From an uncultured Neglectibacter sp. (lineage in GTDB: Bacteria; Bacillota; Clostridia; Oscillospirales; Acutalibacteraceae), in assembly GCA_947647615.1 (NCBI GenBank), contig CANSKS010000012.1, positions 1 to 58,571 on the forward strand: DNA of 58,571 bases, written 5' to 3'. Within the stretch, counting starts at the first letter, position 1. Each line of letters begins with the position of its first letter. The notes beneath the pieces are model-generated. The model made no database searches and was not told where the DNA came from. It worked only from the letters and a program-made list of their open reading frames with translations. This document shows positions 7,875 to 17,342 of the stretch, piece after piece. Position numbers and translations under genes: made by a program.

Positions 7875-9569
7875 TTACACCTGCCGCACAGAAAAAGCCT
7901 CTATTTGGTATCCCAGCGAATTATTGCAGGGCACTAGGACAGCCGTTCCCTGGTAAGCCCATGAATTGTCGCTGCCGAATTCATCCACCAAAAATTCATA
8001 GCGTAAGAGCGCCTTTCCGTTTTCCTCTGTCAAACTCAACATGCGGAAGCCATGAGATCTGGAAAACCCGGCGCGGGGAAGCACCCATACCAACGCGTCG
8101 TCCGTAGTGTAAACACGCTCATAGGCAGGGACCCGGTAACCGGAGACCAGTTCCAACACCTCTTCAGGAACACCGCCGAACAGCTCAATGGCACGATTTA
8201 CACTGGATTTTTGAAAACGTATTTCCTCTTCGGTTTCGGAAATGAGATCTGACCTTTGGAGAGGAGTTGGCATTTCCGGGATTTCTTTCACATAAGCGGC
8301 ATACGCTCCTCCCAGCCAGGAACTGCACAGGGTAAACCATTCTTCCATGCCGAATTCGCCAGGCCGCGCCGGGGACTGGCCCCCCAGCGTTCCCAAGGAA
8401 TTCATCACAAAGGCAGGATCTATTTTTTCCACTAATCCGGACTTGGACGTCAGGTCGGGGTCGGGACGTTCTTCCTGGGGCAGCAGTTGAGTGGAAGTGA
8501 GCACCTCCTTGGCGTTTAGGAACATCTGGGCCACTTGGGCCCGGCTTGCCGTGCCTCTGGGGTTCAGCCTTCCGCCGCTGCCGTTGATGATACCGTTATT
8601 GACAGCCCACTGCATGGCTTCTGTTGCCCACGAAGAGACTGCGCTGGTATCGGGGAAATCCCAGTACTTATTTCCCGTGAAAGAAGCGTTAGCTCCGGTA
8701 CGTTTGGCATACCGGTATAAAAAAGCCGCCAGCTGTTCTCGGGTAAGGGGAGAATTGGGAGAAAACTTGTTATTTCCCACACCGTCTACCAGGTCGTTCC
8801 GGTAAGCCCAGCGTATGGGCGCACAGCCCCAAAAATCTACGCCCACATCGGTAAAACAGGTATTTCCGGCGTAATCCTCTTTGAAATAGCCTTCCGTGCG
8901 GTTCGCCAAAGCCTGGGCCAGCTGTACCCTGGTCATAGGGGCATTGGGAGAAAAGGTCGTGGAGCTGGTACCGCCGAACAACGATTCGGCATAAACATAA
9001 CGCACAGCAGAAACATACCACATATTTTCATAGACATCCTGGAAAGGGGTTTCCCCTTCGGGGACGGGGCCTACTGAGCCTGGCTTAAAGCCTTCCATAT
9101 GCAAAAGCTTGCCAAGAGGAAGCATGGTAAGGCTGTAATTGGCGTTGGGGCCCGTGGTTTCCTGAGTGACAGAGCAAATAATCCCGTCTTCCCGGAAGGT
9201 CAACGTACCCCGGCCGGTATTCCCCCAACCATCGTTCTGGTAAGTAAAGCTGGCGACGCCGTTTACCATAGGCTGGGTGACAATTTTTTTGTCACGGCCA
9301 ATAGAAGCGACCCGGGAAGGCCCCCAAGACTCAAAGCTCCTTCCGCCATACAAGTCGAAGGTAACACGGCCGTTTTCTATTGCATGTATATTCAGGACTG
9401 TGTACCAAATATACGGACCGTACCCGTCGGGTACCACTCTTTCCCGGTACTCCCATTCTCCCAAATAGCAGGAATAGTCCGAAGCCGCCTCAGCGCTCAG
9501 CGGCACAGGGGCAATGATCAGCACCAGCGCCAGCAAAAGCGCCCCAAAGCACTTCCCTGCTCGTTTCAC
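7875..9569 (-). CDS. Secreted SLH protein with N-terminal lipocalin-like domain
   Basis: The 564-residue protein starts at GTG after AAGGAGAGATGAGTT. A signal peptide (1-29) precedes a beta-rich domain (about 30-155, LGEWEYRE...GRGTLTF). Three central SLH repeats follow, at about 175-225, 240-295 and 305-355. They include PFQDVYENMWYVSAVRYVY and FSPNAPMTRVQLAQAL. The C-terminal domain of about 200 residues was not recognised. The SLH repeats imply attachment to the wall polymer. Its gap to the upstream carboxypeptidase gene is only 69 bases with no clear promoter, so co-transcription is likely. The ligand of the beta domain is unknown. Confidence 0.8.
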   Translation of the reverse strand: MKRAGKCFGALLLALVLIIAPVPLSAEAASDYSCYLGEWEYRERVVPDGYGPYIWYTVLNIHAIENGRVTFDLYGGRSFESWGPSRVASIGRDKKIVTQPMVNGVASFTYQNDGWGNTGRGTLTFREDGIICSVTQETTGPNANYSLTMLPLGKLLHMEGFKPGSVGPVPEGETPFQDVYENMWYVSAVRYVYAESLFGGTSSTTFSPNAPMTRVQLAQALANRTEGYFKEDYAGNTCFTDVGVDFWGCAPIRWAYRNDLVDGVGNNKFSPNSPLTREQLAAFLYRYAKRTGANASFTGNKYWDFPDTSAVSSWATEAMQWAVNNGIINGSGGRLNPRGTASRAQVAQMFLNAKEVLTSTQLLPQEERPDPDLTSKSGLVEKIDPAFVMNSLGTLGGQSPARPGEFGMEEWFTLCSSWLGGAYAAYVKEIPEMPTPLQRSDLISETEEEIRFQKSSVNRAIELFGGVPEEVLELVSGYRVPAYERVYTTDDALVWVLPRAGFSRSHGFRMLSLTEENGKALLRYEFLVDEFGSDNSWAYQGTAVLVPCNNSLGYQIEAFSVRQV

Positions 9570-9638
9570 AACTCATCTCTCCTTTTTTAATTTTTAAGCG
9601 TGACCGTAGGAAACCACTGTCTGTCCCCCACGGTTTCG

Positions 9639-11159
9639 TTACAAATCTCTCCGCCGCCGTACCCGGCGCATCCGTTGTTGCTTTTTCTTATAGATCAACA
9701 TCAGAATCACATAAACAGCCACCAACACCGCGATCACGCCGAACACTGCCAGGAACCAGGGAGAGGTAAGCACCTCTTTCCCCTGTACCAATCCTTCCAG
9801 CATCTGGCTTTTCGCCACCGATTCCGAAGCCACCAGGGGAACGGTGGCAATTTTTTCGCCGGCATAGGAAAGGGTGGCCGTACCGATGCCCTCTCCCTTT
9901 TTCACAGGGGCCTGGACGCTTTCCGGAATCTGGCAATCTATGGTAATGCTGCCCAGGTTCACGGCCTTAGGCAACAGAGCGCTGGCGTTTTCCCCGGCCA
10001 CCAGCTGAAGGGTATCTTTTTTCCAGGCGTAATCCAGCTTTACCTCCGCCATCAGGTCTCCCTGGGCTGCCACTGTCTTTTTGGAAAGGTCCACCAGAGC
10101 CCAGCGGAACAGCTCGGCCGCATCCAGCATTTCTCCGTGGAAATTGGTAGGCTCCCCTTCCTCATCAATATAAGGGCTTCCCAAAGCGATTACCACATAG
10201 GTATAGCCGTCCGCCGTAGCGGACGCCGCGATGCAGTAGCCCGATTCGTTCAGTGAACCGGTTTTTATTCCGGTAGTGTAGGTGTAATAATATTTCCCAT
10301 CGTCCTCGTAATTGGAAAACATTTTATTGGTGGAATAGAAAGAACGGATTTCACTACTTTTATTGGTGGGGGCAAGCTCGTAGGCCAGAGTGCCGGTGAT
10401 TTCGGTAAAATTGGGCAGGGTCATGGCGTAGGCCGCGATTTTATAAAGGTCCCGGGCAGTAGAATAGTGATTTTCGTTGTGAAGGCCATGGGGGTTGGTA
10501 AAATGGGTATTCTCGCAACCCAACTCCTGGGCCTTTTCGTTCATGCGCCGCACAAAATAGCTGTTGGGATAATTGGTAGCGCTGGGCTGAGAGCTACCGG
10601 TCTGAGAAACGCCGCTTCCTTCTTCCCCGCCGGCCCCTTCTTCCTGGCTGTTCTCTTCCCCGGAAGCGCCGCTGTTTTCCTCCGCCTGTCCGGACTGAGC
10701 CTGCCATCCGCTTCCCTGGCCGTAAACATCGTCCACATAGCGGCAGAGCGTGAGGGCGGCGTCGTTGCCGGAAGGCACCATCATCAAATACAAAAGCTGT
10801 AAGCCGGTGAGCTCTTCCCCGGGATACACATCTGCCAGGGAACTGCCGGTACCCTCCAGGGCGTCTTCGATATCTTCTGGCACGGTGATCACGGTATTTT
10901 CGATGTCGGGAATGGTCTCATAGGCCACGATATAGGTCATGATTTTGGTAATTGACGCCATAGGCAAAGGCTCGTCGGGATTCATGGAATAGGCCACCGA
11001 GCCCGTGTCTAAATTCACCAGGAACAAAGATTTACAGTGGGGGCCTCCTCCCTCTTCCTTCCAGGTATAAGGAAAGCCTTCCGCAAAAGCGGAGGGGGAA
11101 AAAATAGGTAAAAGCAAACAAAAGGCCAAAAGGACAGCGAAAAATCTCTTTATTTTCAT
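9639..11159 (-). CDS. D-alanyl-D-alanine carboxypeptidase, serine family S11 (DacF-like)
   Basis: The start MKIKRFF is set by GCAGGAGAGTACACG. A longer reading from 11189 has no site. A signal peptide (1-26) is followed by the three penicillin-binding motifs: SITK (69-72), SGN (130-132) and KTG (299-301). The protein trims the terminal D-Ala of peptidoglycan stem peptides outside the membrane. A C-terminal beta domain and a transmembrane helix with a basic tail (about 455-506) anchor it. It is unusual in carrying a 50-residue Ser/Glu/Gly/Gln-rich insert (about 147-197) right after SGN, which normal S11 enzymes lack. That insert looks disordered and may be a wall-spanning or regulatory loop. 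Confidence 0.92.
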   Translation of the reverse strand: MKIKRFFAVLLAFCLLLPIFSPSAFAEGFPYTWKEEGGGPHCKSLFLVNLDTGSVAYSMNPDEPLPMASITKIMTYIVAYETIPDIENTVITVPEDIEDALEGTGSSLADVYPGEELTGLQLLYLMMVPSGNDAALTLCRYVDDVYGQGSGWQAQSGQAEENSGASGEENSQEEGAGGEEGSGVSQTGSSQPSATNYPNSYFVRRMNEKAQELGCENTHFTNPHGLHNENHYSTARDLYKIAAYAMTLPNFTEITGTLAYELAPTNKSSEIRSFYSTNKMFSNYEDDGKYYYTYTTGIKTGSLNESGYCIAASATADGYTYVVIALGSPYIDEEGEPTNFHGEMLDAAELFRWALVDLSKKTVAAQGDLMAEVKLDYAWKKDTLQLVAGENASALLPKAVNLGSITIDCQIPESVQAPVKKGEGIGTATLSYAGEKIATVPLVASESVAKSQMLEGLVQGKEVLTSPWFLAVFGVIAVLVAVYVILMLIYKKKQQRMRRVRRRRDL

Positions 11160-11267
11160 CGTGTACTCTCCTGCAAATTTGTGATACAATTCTATTAAGA
11201 TACTTAACGGCTAACCCTTTTCCCGTAGGGAAGGCGCCAAAGCGGAACAGCTATATTGGTTCCTTTT

Positions 11268-11275
11268 AGTATACT
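11268..11275. promoter_or_regulatory. Possible shared -10 (AGTATACT) between dacF-like and sbcD genes
   Basis: The palindrome AGTATACT reads as TATACT on both strands, in the middle of the 176-base divergent gap between the dacF-like and sbcD genes. Neither direction has a good -35 at 16-18 bases, so this is a weak call. Confidence 0.3.
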
Positions 11276-11335
11276 CTTAACCGGCCAAAAAAGAAAGGTT
11301 GAATTTTTAAACTTTTTGAGTAGGAGTGCTCTCCT

Positions 11336-12457
11336 TTGAAACTATTTCACACTTCCGACTGGCACTTAGGCCGCATGCTTTACGGCAGGAGCCTGCTGCC
11401 CGATCAACGCCACTTTTTAAAAGAAATCCTGTTGCCTGCCGCAGAGCGGGAAAAGCCCCTATGCGTAATAATTGCCGGTGATGTTTACGACCGTCAAATC
11501 GCTCCGCCTGAGGCCATTCGTCTGTTTGACGAAACCTTGAACCAACTGGTAGAGCTGGGCTGCCATGTGGCCGTGATTTCCGGCAACCACGACGGTGCCG
11601 GACGCATGGCCCTGTTGAAATCTGCCTTGAAAAAAAGCGGCGTCTATTTTTCCACAGAGCTGGAAGACGCTTTTTCTCCTATACTGCTGGAGGAGGAAGG
11701 CCAGCAGGTGCAGCTGTTCCTGCTGCCCTATTTTGACCCCGCCGCTGTACGGGACTATTTCCAGGATGATTCCCTACGAGGGGAAAGCGCTTGCATGAAG
11801 CAACTAATTTCCCAAATGTCCCCCCTGTTCCTGCCGGATTGCCTCCATGTCCTTGTCACCCACTGCTTTGCCGCCGGTTCCCTCACCTCCGATTCCGAAA
11901 GCACGGTGCTGGTAGGCGGCTCCGGGGAAATTCCTCCGGAATTGTTTGCAAGTTTCGACTATGTAGCCTTAGGCCATTTACACGGTCCTCAAAGGGCCGG
12001 AGAAAAAGGGCGGTATTCCGGCTCACCTTTGAAATATTCCATTGACGAAGCCGGGCAAAAAAAATCTTTTGTTCAGTTGGAAGCAGCCCGGGGAAAGATA
12101 ACGGAAACCCTCTTTCCAATAGAGCCCCTGCGGGATGTGCGAAAAATTTCCGGCCTGTTTCAAGAACTGATGTGCCAGGAGGCCTCCTGTGAAGACTATG
12201 TGGAGCTGGAACTGCTGGACAAAACCCCCATCCTTTTGGCCGCGGAACAGCTTCGCCCCTATTACCCAAATCTGTTGGCCGTGACCAACAACTGGGCCGC
12301 CTCTTCCACCGGAGAGCGGTCCAAAAGGCTGAAGGGCCAAAACGAGCTCACCATATTCCGTTCCTTCCTGGATGACGTATGCGGGCTCACCCCGGATGAG
12401 GAAGACATTACCCTGTTCCAAGAATTGCTGCGAGAACGGGAGGCGAGCCAAAAATGA
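11336..12457 (+). CDS. sbcD: SbcD exonuclease subunit
   Basis: The 373-residue Mre11-family nuclease starts with TTG (TAGGAGTGCTCTCC upstream). Phosphoesterase motifs are in order: HTSDWHLG (5-12), AGDVYDR near 46-52, SGNHDG near 80-85, and HCFAAG and ALGHLHG further on. These coordinate two metal ions for 3'-5' double-strand exonuclease and hairpin-opening activity. The stop overlaps the sbcC start by four bases (ATGA), so the two subunits are translationally coupled. The complex processes blocked DNA ends and palindromes in the cytosol. Confidence 0.97.
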   Translation: MKLFHTSDWHLGRMLYGRSLLPDQRHFLKEILLPAAEREKPLCVIIAGDVYDRQIAPPEAIRLFDETLNQLVELGCHVAVISGNHDGAGRMALLKSALKKSGVYFSTELEDAFSPILLEEEGQQVQLFLLPYFDPAAVRDYFQDDSLRGESACMKQLISQMSPLFLPDCLHVLVTHCFAAGSLTSDSESTVLVGGSGEIPPELFASFDYVALGHLHGPQRAGEKGRYSGSPLKYSIDEAGQKKSFVQLEAARGKITETLFPIEPLRDVRKISGLFQELMCQEASCEDYVELELLDKTPILLAAEQLRPYYPNLLAVTNNWAASSTGERSKRLKGQNELTIFRSFLDDVCGLTPDEEDITLFQELLREREASQK

Positions 12458-15186
12458 AGCCTCTGCACCTTTCTTTAGAAGCCTTTGGCCCCTACCTGGA
12501 AAAAACCGAGTTGGATTTTACCCAACTGGAACAAAACGCCTTATTCCTGATCACCGGTCCTACCGGAGGCGGGAAAACCACCTTGCTGGACGCTATGAGC
12601 TTCGCCCTTTACTGCCGGGCCACCGGCGGCAGAAGAGATTTCGCCGGTATGCGGTGCGCCAGCGCTCCGGAATCGGCTCCCACTACCGTGGAATTCGATT
12701 TTTCCTTGCAGGGAAAAATCTACCGGTTTCGCCGCAGCCTCTTTCTCCGGGTGAACCGCAACACCAAGCTGCCCCAGCTGCGAGATACCCACGAATGCTT
12801 TTCCGAAGAAGATGGGGAAATGCGCCTTTTGGAAAGCGGCAGTGAAAGCGCGGTACGCCGCCGGGCCGAAGAGCTTTTAGCCCTGACCTGTGAACAATTC
12901 TCCCAAGTGATCGTACTGCCCCAGGGGGATTTTTTGCGGCTGCTGCGGGCGAATTCCCGAGAAAAAGCTGACATGCTGGAAACCCTTTTTTCTGCCGGAC
13001 TCTGGAAAAGCATCACGGAACGGCTTTCCTCTAAAAGTAAGACCCTGGAAGGGGAACTCCACCAGCTTTCCGCCATGCGAAGCTCCCTGCTGGAACGGGA
13101 GCGGCTGGAAACCGTTGAGGCTCTAGCCGCCGCCTTGGCGCAAGCCGTCCAGCAGGAAACCCAGAGCCAAAGAGAGGGGGAAGAATTGAGCCTTGCCCTC
13201 CAAAAACAAGAAGCTCTTTTGCGCCTTACAGAGGAATATTTTCGGAAAAAAGCCCAATGGGAAAAGACCCAAAAGCAGGAAGCAGAAGTCCTCCAAAAAC
13301 TTACCGCTTGCCAGGAAAGAGCGACTCACACCGCGGAAAAGCGGGAAAAGGCGTCCGCCCTTCGCACACAGGCGGTGGCCGTTGTACAGGAGATCTCCGC
13401 CTTAGAACAGCAGCTTTCTGAGCTGAGCCAGGCAGAAGAGCTGAAAGCCCGGCAGAGACAGATCGGGCTCCAGCTACAGGAGGCCCGTTCCCAGCTGAAA
13501 GCCCTACAGGAAGAGGCGGCACAGCTAAAGGAGCGGCTTGTAAAGGGGGAAGCCTTTGTAGAACAGGCCCAGTCTTCTTCCGCTCTGCTGCCTGCCCTGT
13601 TGGAAGAGGGCCAGCGGCTGGAAAAATGTCTTTCCGCCTACGCCGAATTGCAGGAGCTGGCAAAGGTCCGGCAAGGAGTCGAAGCCGCCTTGGCAGAAAA
13701 GGAGCGTGCCCAAAAGGCCAGCGCGCTGCTGGCGGAAAGCCTTTCCCAAAAGCTCTCCGCCCAAGAGGCTGTACTCCGAAGCAACGCCGCTTTGGCCCTG
13801 GCCCGGCAGCTGAAGCCCTTGGAGCCCTGCCCTGTTTGCGGAGCTCTGCAGCATCCCAGCCCCGCTTCCGGGGAGGAACGGCTGCTGGATCCGGGGGAAC
13901 TGGAGCTGCTGCGGGAACAGGAGAAGGCCGCCCGGGAACAGGCACTGCGCCAGACAGCTCAGTACAGCGCCTTACAGGAAGGCCTGTGCCAAGCCAAGGA
14001 GAAGGAATCGGCCCAAAGGGCCCAGTGGGAAAGCTTTGACACTTCCTTGGATACGGCAAAGCAGAACCAAGCCCAAAACAAAACGCTTTTCCAAAAGCAC
14101 CGAGCCATGGCGGAAAAGCTGGAAGCAGCCAGGAAAAAGCTTTCCTCTTTACGGGAAGCCCAGGAAAGACAAGCCCAGCGAGAAAAGGAAACAGGCGCTG
14201 CCATTGCAGCCCTCTCTGCTTCTGCGGAAGAAACAAAGCGGGCCCTGGAAAAGCGGGAATCCGCTTTCCAAGACTTAAACCGGGAAGCCCTGACCAAAGC
14301 TGTCGCCGGGAAAAAGCAGCTTTACACCGGATTAGAACAGGAAGCCTCCCGGCTCACAAAAGAATGTGAGCAAGAGGTTTCCGCACTGCAGGCGGCAGAA
14401 GCTTCTTTCCAGGCTGCCCGGAGAGCCCAAAAGGAGGCCCAAGAGGAGTTTCAAGCCCTGCCCATCTCCTGGGATACCCCGCCGGAGCTGGAAGCCCTTC
14501 GCAGGGAAACTCTGGAAAAGCGAGAGCGCTCTCTGGCCCTTTCCGAAAGCCTGGGCCGCCTAAAGGGGAAGATTTCTTCGTTACAGCGTTCTTTACAAGC
14601 AGTAAAGGAACTGGATGAAAAGCTGCGGGAAGGAGAAAAGGTTTACAGCCGTACCGCCAGGCTTTCCCGCTCCTTGGCTGGGAACAACCCCCTAAAGACT
14701 CCCATTCTGCAATATGTGCTCAGCATCATGCTAGATGAAGTGCTGGAAAGCGCCAACTGCTTTTTCGGAAAGCTCAGCCGGGGACGGTATGCTCTGCGCC
14801 GTATGGAGGGGCCAAAGGGCGGCCACGCCCTGGGAGGCTTAGATATTGAGGTGATGGACGGCGCTTCCATGCTCCCACGTTCCATAGAGACTTTATCCGG
14901 CGGGGAACAGTTTTTGGCCTCCCTTTCCCTGGCTTTCGGCCTTTCGGACGTGGTACAGAGCCATTCGGGAGCGGTGCGCTTGGACGCCCTTTTCATCGAC
15001 GAGGGCTTTGGCAGCTTGGACGGCGAAACTTTGGACACGGCTATGAAGGCCCTAGCCATGATCCGCAGCAGCGGCAGGATGGTGGGCATTATTTCCCATG
15101 TTTCCGAACTGCGGGGGCGAATCTCCAGCAAGATCGAAGTCTCCAAGGACAGCGGCGGCTTTGCTAAAGCCGTTGTAAAGGGCTGA
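12454..15186 (+). CDS. sbcC: SbcC exonuclease ATPase subunit
   Basis: This is a 910-residue SMC-like ATPase. Walker A GPTGGGKTT is at 35-43. Long coiled coils flank a zinc-hook CPVCG (about residue 459), where two arms dimerise through zinc. The signature ETLSGGEQFLASLSL lies near 813-827. Walker B LDALFIDEGFGSLD lies near 847-860. It powers SbcD and holds DNA ends. The coiled-coil arms are rich in Ala/Glu/Gln/Lys and produce long GC-rich false frames on the other strand. Length is normal for a Firmicute SbcC. No clear T-rich terminator follows. Confidence 0.97.
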   Translation: MKPLHLSLEAFGPYLEKTELDFTQLEQNALFLITGPTGGGKTTLLDAMSFALYCRATGGRRDFAGMRCASAPESAPTTVEFDFSLQGKIYRFRRSLFLRVNRNTKLPQLRDTHECFSEEDGEMRLLESGSESAVRRRAEELLALTCEQFSQVIVLPQGDFLRLLRANSREKADMLETLFSAGLWKSITERLSSKSKTLEGELHQLSAMRSSLLERERLETVEALAAALAQAVQQETQSQREGEELSLALQKQEALLRLTEEYFRKKAQWEKTQKQEAEVLQKLTACQERATHTAEKREKASALRTQAVAVVQEISALEQQLSELSQAEELKARQRQIGLQLQEARSQLKALQEEAAQLKERLVKGEAFVEQAQSSSALLPALLEEGQRLEKCLSAYAELQELAKVRQGVEAALAEKERAQKASALLAESLSQKLSAQEAVLRSNAALALARQLKPLEPCPVCGALQHPSPASGEERLLDPGELELLREQEKAAREQALRQTAQYSALQEGLCQAKEKESAQRAQWESFDTSLDTAKQNQAQNKTLFQKHRAMAEKLEAARKKLSSLREAQERQAQREKETGAAIAALSASAEETKRALEKRESAFQDLNREALTKAVAGKKQLYTGLEQEASRLTKECEQEVSALQAAEASFQAARRAQKEAQEEFQALPISWDTPPELEALRRETLEKRERSLALSESLGRLKGKISSLQRSLQAVKELDEKLREGEKVYSRTARLSRSLAGNNPLKTPILQYVLSIMLDEVLESANCFFGKLSRGRYALRRMEGPKGGHALGGLDIEVMDGASMLPRSIETLSGGEQFLASLSLAFGLSDVVQSHSGAVRLDALFIDEGFGSLDGETLDTAMKALAMIRSSGRMVGIISHVSELRGRISSKIEVSKDSGGFAKAVVKG

Positions 15187-15252
15187 ATAAAACGCTGGCA
15201 GCCTTTTATTCCGGATTGACACCTCTCAACAGAGCAAATTTTGAAAAAGCTA

Positions 15253-15280
15253 TTGACTGCTTTCAAAAGTAGATTATAAT
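15253..15280 (+). promoter_or_regulatory. Promoter of the metallo-beta-lactamase-fold gene
   Basis: TTGACT (15253-15258), 16-base spacer, consensus TATAAT (15275-15280). The leader is about 118 bases long and no recognisable regulatory structure was seen in it. Confidence 0.8.
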
Positions 15281-15404
15281 GAAATAAATCGTAAATTATG
15301 AACAGATTTGATCTTGTAAATAAGATTTTCGCAGAACATGTGCCGAAGTTTTGTCCCAGAGATTAAGGGCCGGCGCAAAATAGTTTTAGAAAGGAAGCAC
15401 TGCC

Positions 15405-16103
15405 ATGAAAGTCACCTTTATTTATCACAGCTCTTACTTTGTGGAATTAGAGCACAGCTGCCTGCTTTTCGATTACTACGAGGGGGACCTGCCGGAGATT
15501 CCGGAAGGGAAAACCCTGTATGTGTTCGCAAGCCACAGCCACGGGGACCATTTCTCCCCGGCAGTGTTCCAGCTGGCCCAACCAGGCAGAGAAGTTTTTT
15601 ATTTCCTTTCTAATGATATTTTTGCCCGCCGGGTACCGGAAGAATTAAAGGAACACACTATTATGGTGGCCCCACACGCTTCTTATGAGGCTCAGGGATT
15701 AAAGGTAGCCACTTTAGAATCTACCGACATGGGTGTAGCTTTCTTAGTAAAATGCGAAGAAAAACTTTTTTACCATGCGGGCGACCTGAACTGCTGGGTG
15801 TGGGATGGCGCTCCTCGGTTCCAAAACGACGCCATGAAGGCCCAGTACCAAAAAGAGCTGGCTCTTCTTTCCGGCAAAGAAATCTATGCGGCATTCGTGC
15901 CCTTAGACCCACGGCAGGAAGCCGACTTTGACCTGGGCATGAAATATTTTTTCGAAGCCGCCGGAGCAGAATACGTTTTTCCCATGCACATGTGGGACGA
16001 TTACAGCGTGGTGCCCCTGTTTAAATCTACCCCCACTTACCGGGATTGGGCTTCCCATGTGATGGAGGTTTCCAGGCCCGGGCAAAGCTTTGAGCTTTCC
16101 TGA
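15405..16103 (+). CDS. Metallo-beta-lactamase-fold hydrolase (UlaG-like)
   Basis: The 232-residue protein has the metal-binding HSHGDH (H44, H46, D48, H49) and later metal-site candidates YHAGD (about 126) and PMHMWDD (about 198). This is the compact UlaG/RNase-Z-like lactamase fold without a signal peptide. Close relatives are annotated only as MBL hydrolases, so the substrate is unknown; a phosphodiester or lactone is possible. GAAAGGAAG precedes the ATG. The gene is monocistronic, with its own promoter and a converging terminator downstream. Confidence 0.8.
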   Translation: MKVTFIYHSSYFVELEHSCLLFDYYEGDLPEIPEGKTLYVFASHSHGDHFSPAVFQLAQPGREVFYFLSNDIFARRVPEELKEHTIMVAPHASYEAQGLKVATLESTDMGVAFLVKCEEKLFYHAGDLNCWVWDGAPRFQNDAMKAQYQKELALLSGKEIYAAFVPLDPRQEADFDLGMKYFFEAAGAEYVFPMHMWDDYSVVPLFKSTPTYRDWASHVMEVSRPGQSFELS

Positions 16104-16216
16104 CCCTCCACGCCGAGAAAGAAAACCCGAACCTCTTTCCAAAGGAAAAGGGTGGGAGAATTTTTTCAAAAAACCGGCTTTGCAGAAAGTTCCACCCTTG
16201 CATCCGATTCATTTCC

Positions 16217-16269
16217 TAAAAAAGAAAAAGGAAGCGCTGGAAAGCCCTGTAGAGAGCTTTTCAGCGCTT
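16217..16269 (-). terminator. Terminator between converging MBL and dehydrogenase genes
   Basis: A 14-bp stem with one G-T pair (16232-16245 with 16256-16269) is followed on the minus strand by CTTTTTCTTTTTT. It ends the leftward GH106-like/dehydrogenase operon and may also stop the rightward MBL transcript. Confidence 0.8.
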
Positions 16270-16299
16270 CTTAAACTTTAGGAACAGCAAAATTGTGCT

Positions 16300-17325
16300 C
16301 TATTCCTGTACGTCGATAATCACCTTCATGGTGGTTTCTCGGTTTGCCTCGATATACTCGTAAGCTTTCAAATACTCCCGGAAGGGGAAATGCTTGGAGA
16401 TCATAGGGGCAAGCTTTACTTTTTTCCCGTCTACCAATTCGATGGCTTTTACATAGTCCTCGTTGCGGTACATCATGGAAGTGTTCAGGTCCAATTCATG
16501 GTCGTTGAGCACCGCCAAATCGAGATTCCCCATATCGGCGAATACGGCCACCAAAATGATGGTACTGCCCTTCCTGGCATATTGAATGGCCTGACCCATG
16601 GTCACGTTGTTCCCGGCGCAGTCGTAAATGACATCTGCCTTGTCGGGGCCAAAGGCTTCCAGCAGCGCTTCTCCAAAATTTTTCTCTTTGGTGTTCACGC
16701 AAAAATCCACACCGCATTCCTTAGCCTTTTCCAGCCGCACATCGCTCACATCGGTAATGAGCACGCTTTGTGCTCCCAGGCCCTTAGCGGCCTGGGCCAC
16801 CAAAATGCCAATGGGCCCCGCGCCCAGCACGGCAATCTTTTGGCCGGCAACGTCACCTGCCCGGCGAATGGCATGGACTGCCACCGCCAAGGGCTCGATC
16901 ATGGCCCCTTCGTCCAGGCTCATGTCCTCCGGCAACAGGGTCACCTTCTTCGCGTCTACCGCAAAATAGTGGGAAGCCACGCCTGTGGTTTGGAAGCCCA
17001 TCACCTTTAAGCTCTCACACAGATTGTACTTTCCGTGGCGGCAGGGGTAGCATTCCCCGCACACCACCTGGGGCTGAATGGTTACCTTCTGGCCCAGGGA
17101 AAAGCCGGTGACGCCCTCCCCAAGGGCTTCGATCTCTCCTGAGACCTCATGGCCCTGGGTCACCGGGTATTTTGTGAAGGGGTGCTTCCCGTGGTACACG
17201 TGGATGTCGGAACCGCAAATGCCGATTTTCTGAATTTTTACCAGAACCTCCCCCGCTTTGGGGACAGGGGTTTCTATTTCCCGAAATTCTATGACTCCCG
17301 GGGCTGTCATCACTTGTTGAAGCAT
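16300..17325 (-). CDS. Zinc-dependent medium-chain alcohol/polyol dehydrogenase
   Basis: The preferred start is MLQQVMTAPG, preceded by TGGGAGAAAAAACA; two ATGs at 17343 and 17340 lie in that site. Catalytic zinc ligands are C37, H59 and E60 (ICGSD, GHE). The structural zinc is held by C89, C92, C95 and C103. The Rossmann motif VLGAGPIGIL lies near 165. The family includes sorbitol, L-threonine and L-iditol dehydrogenases; I cannot fix the substrate. It lies directly downstream of the glycosidase gene (one-base TAATG overlap with the first ATG), so a role in oxidising a sugar or polyol released by that enzyme is likely. Confidence 0.88.
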   Translation of the reverse strand: MLQQVMTAPGVIEFREIETPVPKAGEVLVKIQKIGICGSDIHVYHGKHPFTKYPVTQGHEVSGEIEALGEGVTGFSLGQKVTIQPQVVCGECYPCRHGKYNLCESLKVMGFQTTGVASHYFAVDAKKVTLLPEDMSLDEGAMIEPLAVAVHAIRRAGDVAGQKIAVLGAGPIGILVAQAAKGLGAQSVLITDVSDVRLEKAKECGVDFCVNTKEKNFGEALLEAFGPDKADVIYDCAGNNVTMGQAIQYARKGSTIILVAVFADMGNLDLAVLNDHELDLNTSMMYRNEDYVKAIELVDGKKVKLAPMISKHFPFREYLKAYEYIEANRETTMKVIIDVQE

Positions 17326-17342
17326 TGTTTTTTCTCCCATCA

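Noticed and set aside
13301-14236. Long GC-rich leftward frame of 311 codons
   Set aside because: It is the complement of the SbcC coiled-coil coding region, with biased Pro/Arg/Gly composition and no domain.
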